A DNA stretch of 64,000 nt from Arbacia lixula (lineage: Eukaryota; Echinodermata; Echinoidea; Arbacioida; Arbaciidae): positions 26,381,865-26,445,864 of the forward strand of contig OZ022577.1 of assembly GCA_963669155.1 (NCBI GenBank), written 5' to 3'. Position 1 is the stretch's first letter; each line of letters opens with the position of its first letter. The translations under genes and the position numbers were made by a program. Under the pieces are notes generated by a model. The model was not told the origin of the DNA and searched no databases. It was given only the letters and a program-made list of their open reading frames with translations. This document shows positions 63,753 through 64,000 of this stretch, piece by piece.

Positions 63753-64000
63753 AGAAATATTGGAGGACAAACCTCAACCCCCAAGTTCTCACAAAAAATC
63801 TCATCCTTTCGCTCCTTTAGGAATTTCAGTGAAAACATTTTCTCACAACACTTGTCTGAAATAGAATGGAGTAATTACTTTGTGGATACTGAAAATGTTG
63901 ACCAGATGTGGGACAAGTTAAAATCGGATTGTGTTGAACTGAGTGATGAACATGCTCCCTACATTACAGTTCGAAAGAAACAAAAAGGCTCCCCCTGGAT
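63753..64000 (+). CDS. Partial LINE-type ORF2 (endonuclease/RT linker), cut by the window end
   Basis: Frame from 63690 is open to the end, but only the part after about 63795 resembles a LINE: SSFRSFRNFSENIF, then DQMWDKLKSDCVELSDEHAP and YITVRKKQKGSPW. The pattern F-R-N-F-S...W...HAP-x-x-x-x-x-x-x-x-x-x-SPW is the standard segment between endonuclease and reverse transcriptase of CR1/Jockey-type LINEs. No RT is inside the window. Whether the copy is intact cannot be judged. Confidence 0.7.

Noticed and set aside
1-64000. CRISPR arrays, operons, ribosome-binding sites, rRNA
   Set aside because: None seen; the sequence is eukaryotic nuclear DNA with introns and retroelements.

Overview
The window reads as nuclear DNA of a marine invertebrate deuterostome, most likely an echinoderm such as a sea urchin. 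It is AT-rich and crowded with GT, GA, TA and ACT microsatellites and small fold-back elements. It carries an intron-rich gene with GT/AG splice sites and metazoan retroelements. The species call is an inference from general character, not from a marker gene. There is one 200-base assembly gap (9347-9546).

Right half (about 40.6-59.5 kb, minus strand): one protein-coding gene could be assembled from five exons whose splice phases agree. It encodes a protein of about 357 residues that I recognise as sororin (CDCA5), the cohesin-protection factor. The evidence is a SCFGFEEL motif (the Pds5-contacting FGF motif of sororin) and a C-terminal tail, a tryptophan followed by MSAEFDDIEMFELTVE, that matches the sororin C-terminal domain. 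Intron 1 (48422-59457) is 11 kb because a complete, apparently very young Ty3/Gypsy-type LTR retrotransposon (49250-58390) sits in it in the same orientation as the gene. The two 501-bp LTRs are identical as far as I can read them and are flanked by a TTAT duplication. The element has a tRNA-Leu-like primer site, a leader with five exact 25-nt repeats, and a single 1781-codon Gag-Pro-Pol frame. Its Gag has an Arg/Ser-rich tail instead of zinc knuckles. Near the C-terminus a conserved-looking tail continues in the -1 frame.

Left part (1-40 kb): no convincing protein gene. It holds microsatellites, a roughly 600-bp ACT triplet tract, a roughly 700-bp purine tract, a candidate solo LTR in a GT/GA microsatellite (31281-32246), and many fold-back (MITE-like) elements. 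Three RFX X-box-like palindromes, one of them perfect, and some complex non-repetitive patches may be regulatory DNA.

Right edge (59.7-64 kb): nested TTAA-flanked MITEs lie just upstream of the sororin start, followed by a large 0.8-kb fold-back element and a set of three ~240-bp tandem repeats. The window ends inside the coding sequence of a LINE-type non-LTR retrotransposon.

The main theme is a single cell-cycle gene embedded in, and expanded by, recent and nested transposable elements. At least three TIR families in the window (8436, 45728, 60109) share a TTAA target duplication and TIRs beginning AG.
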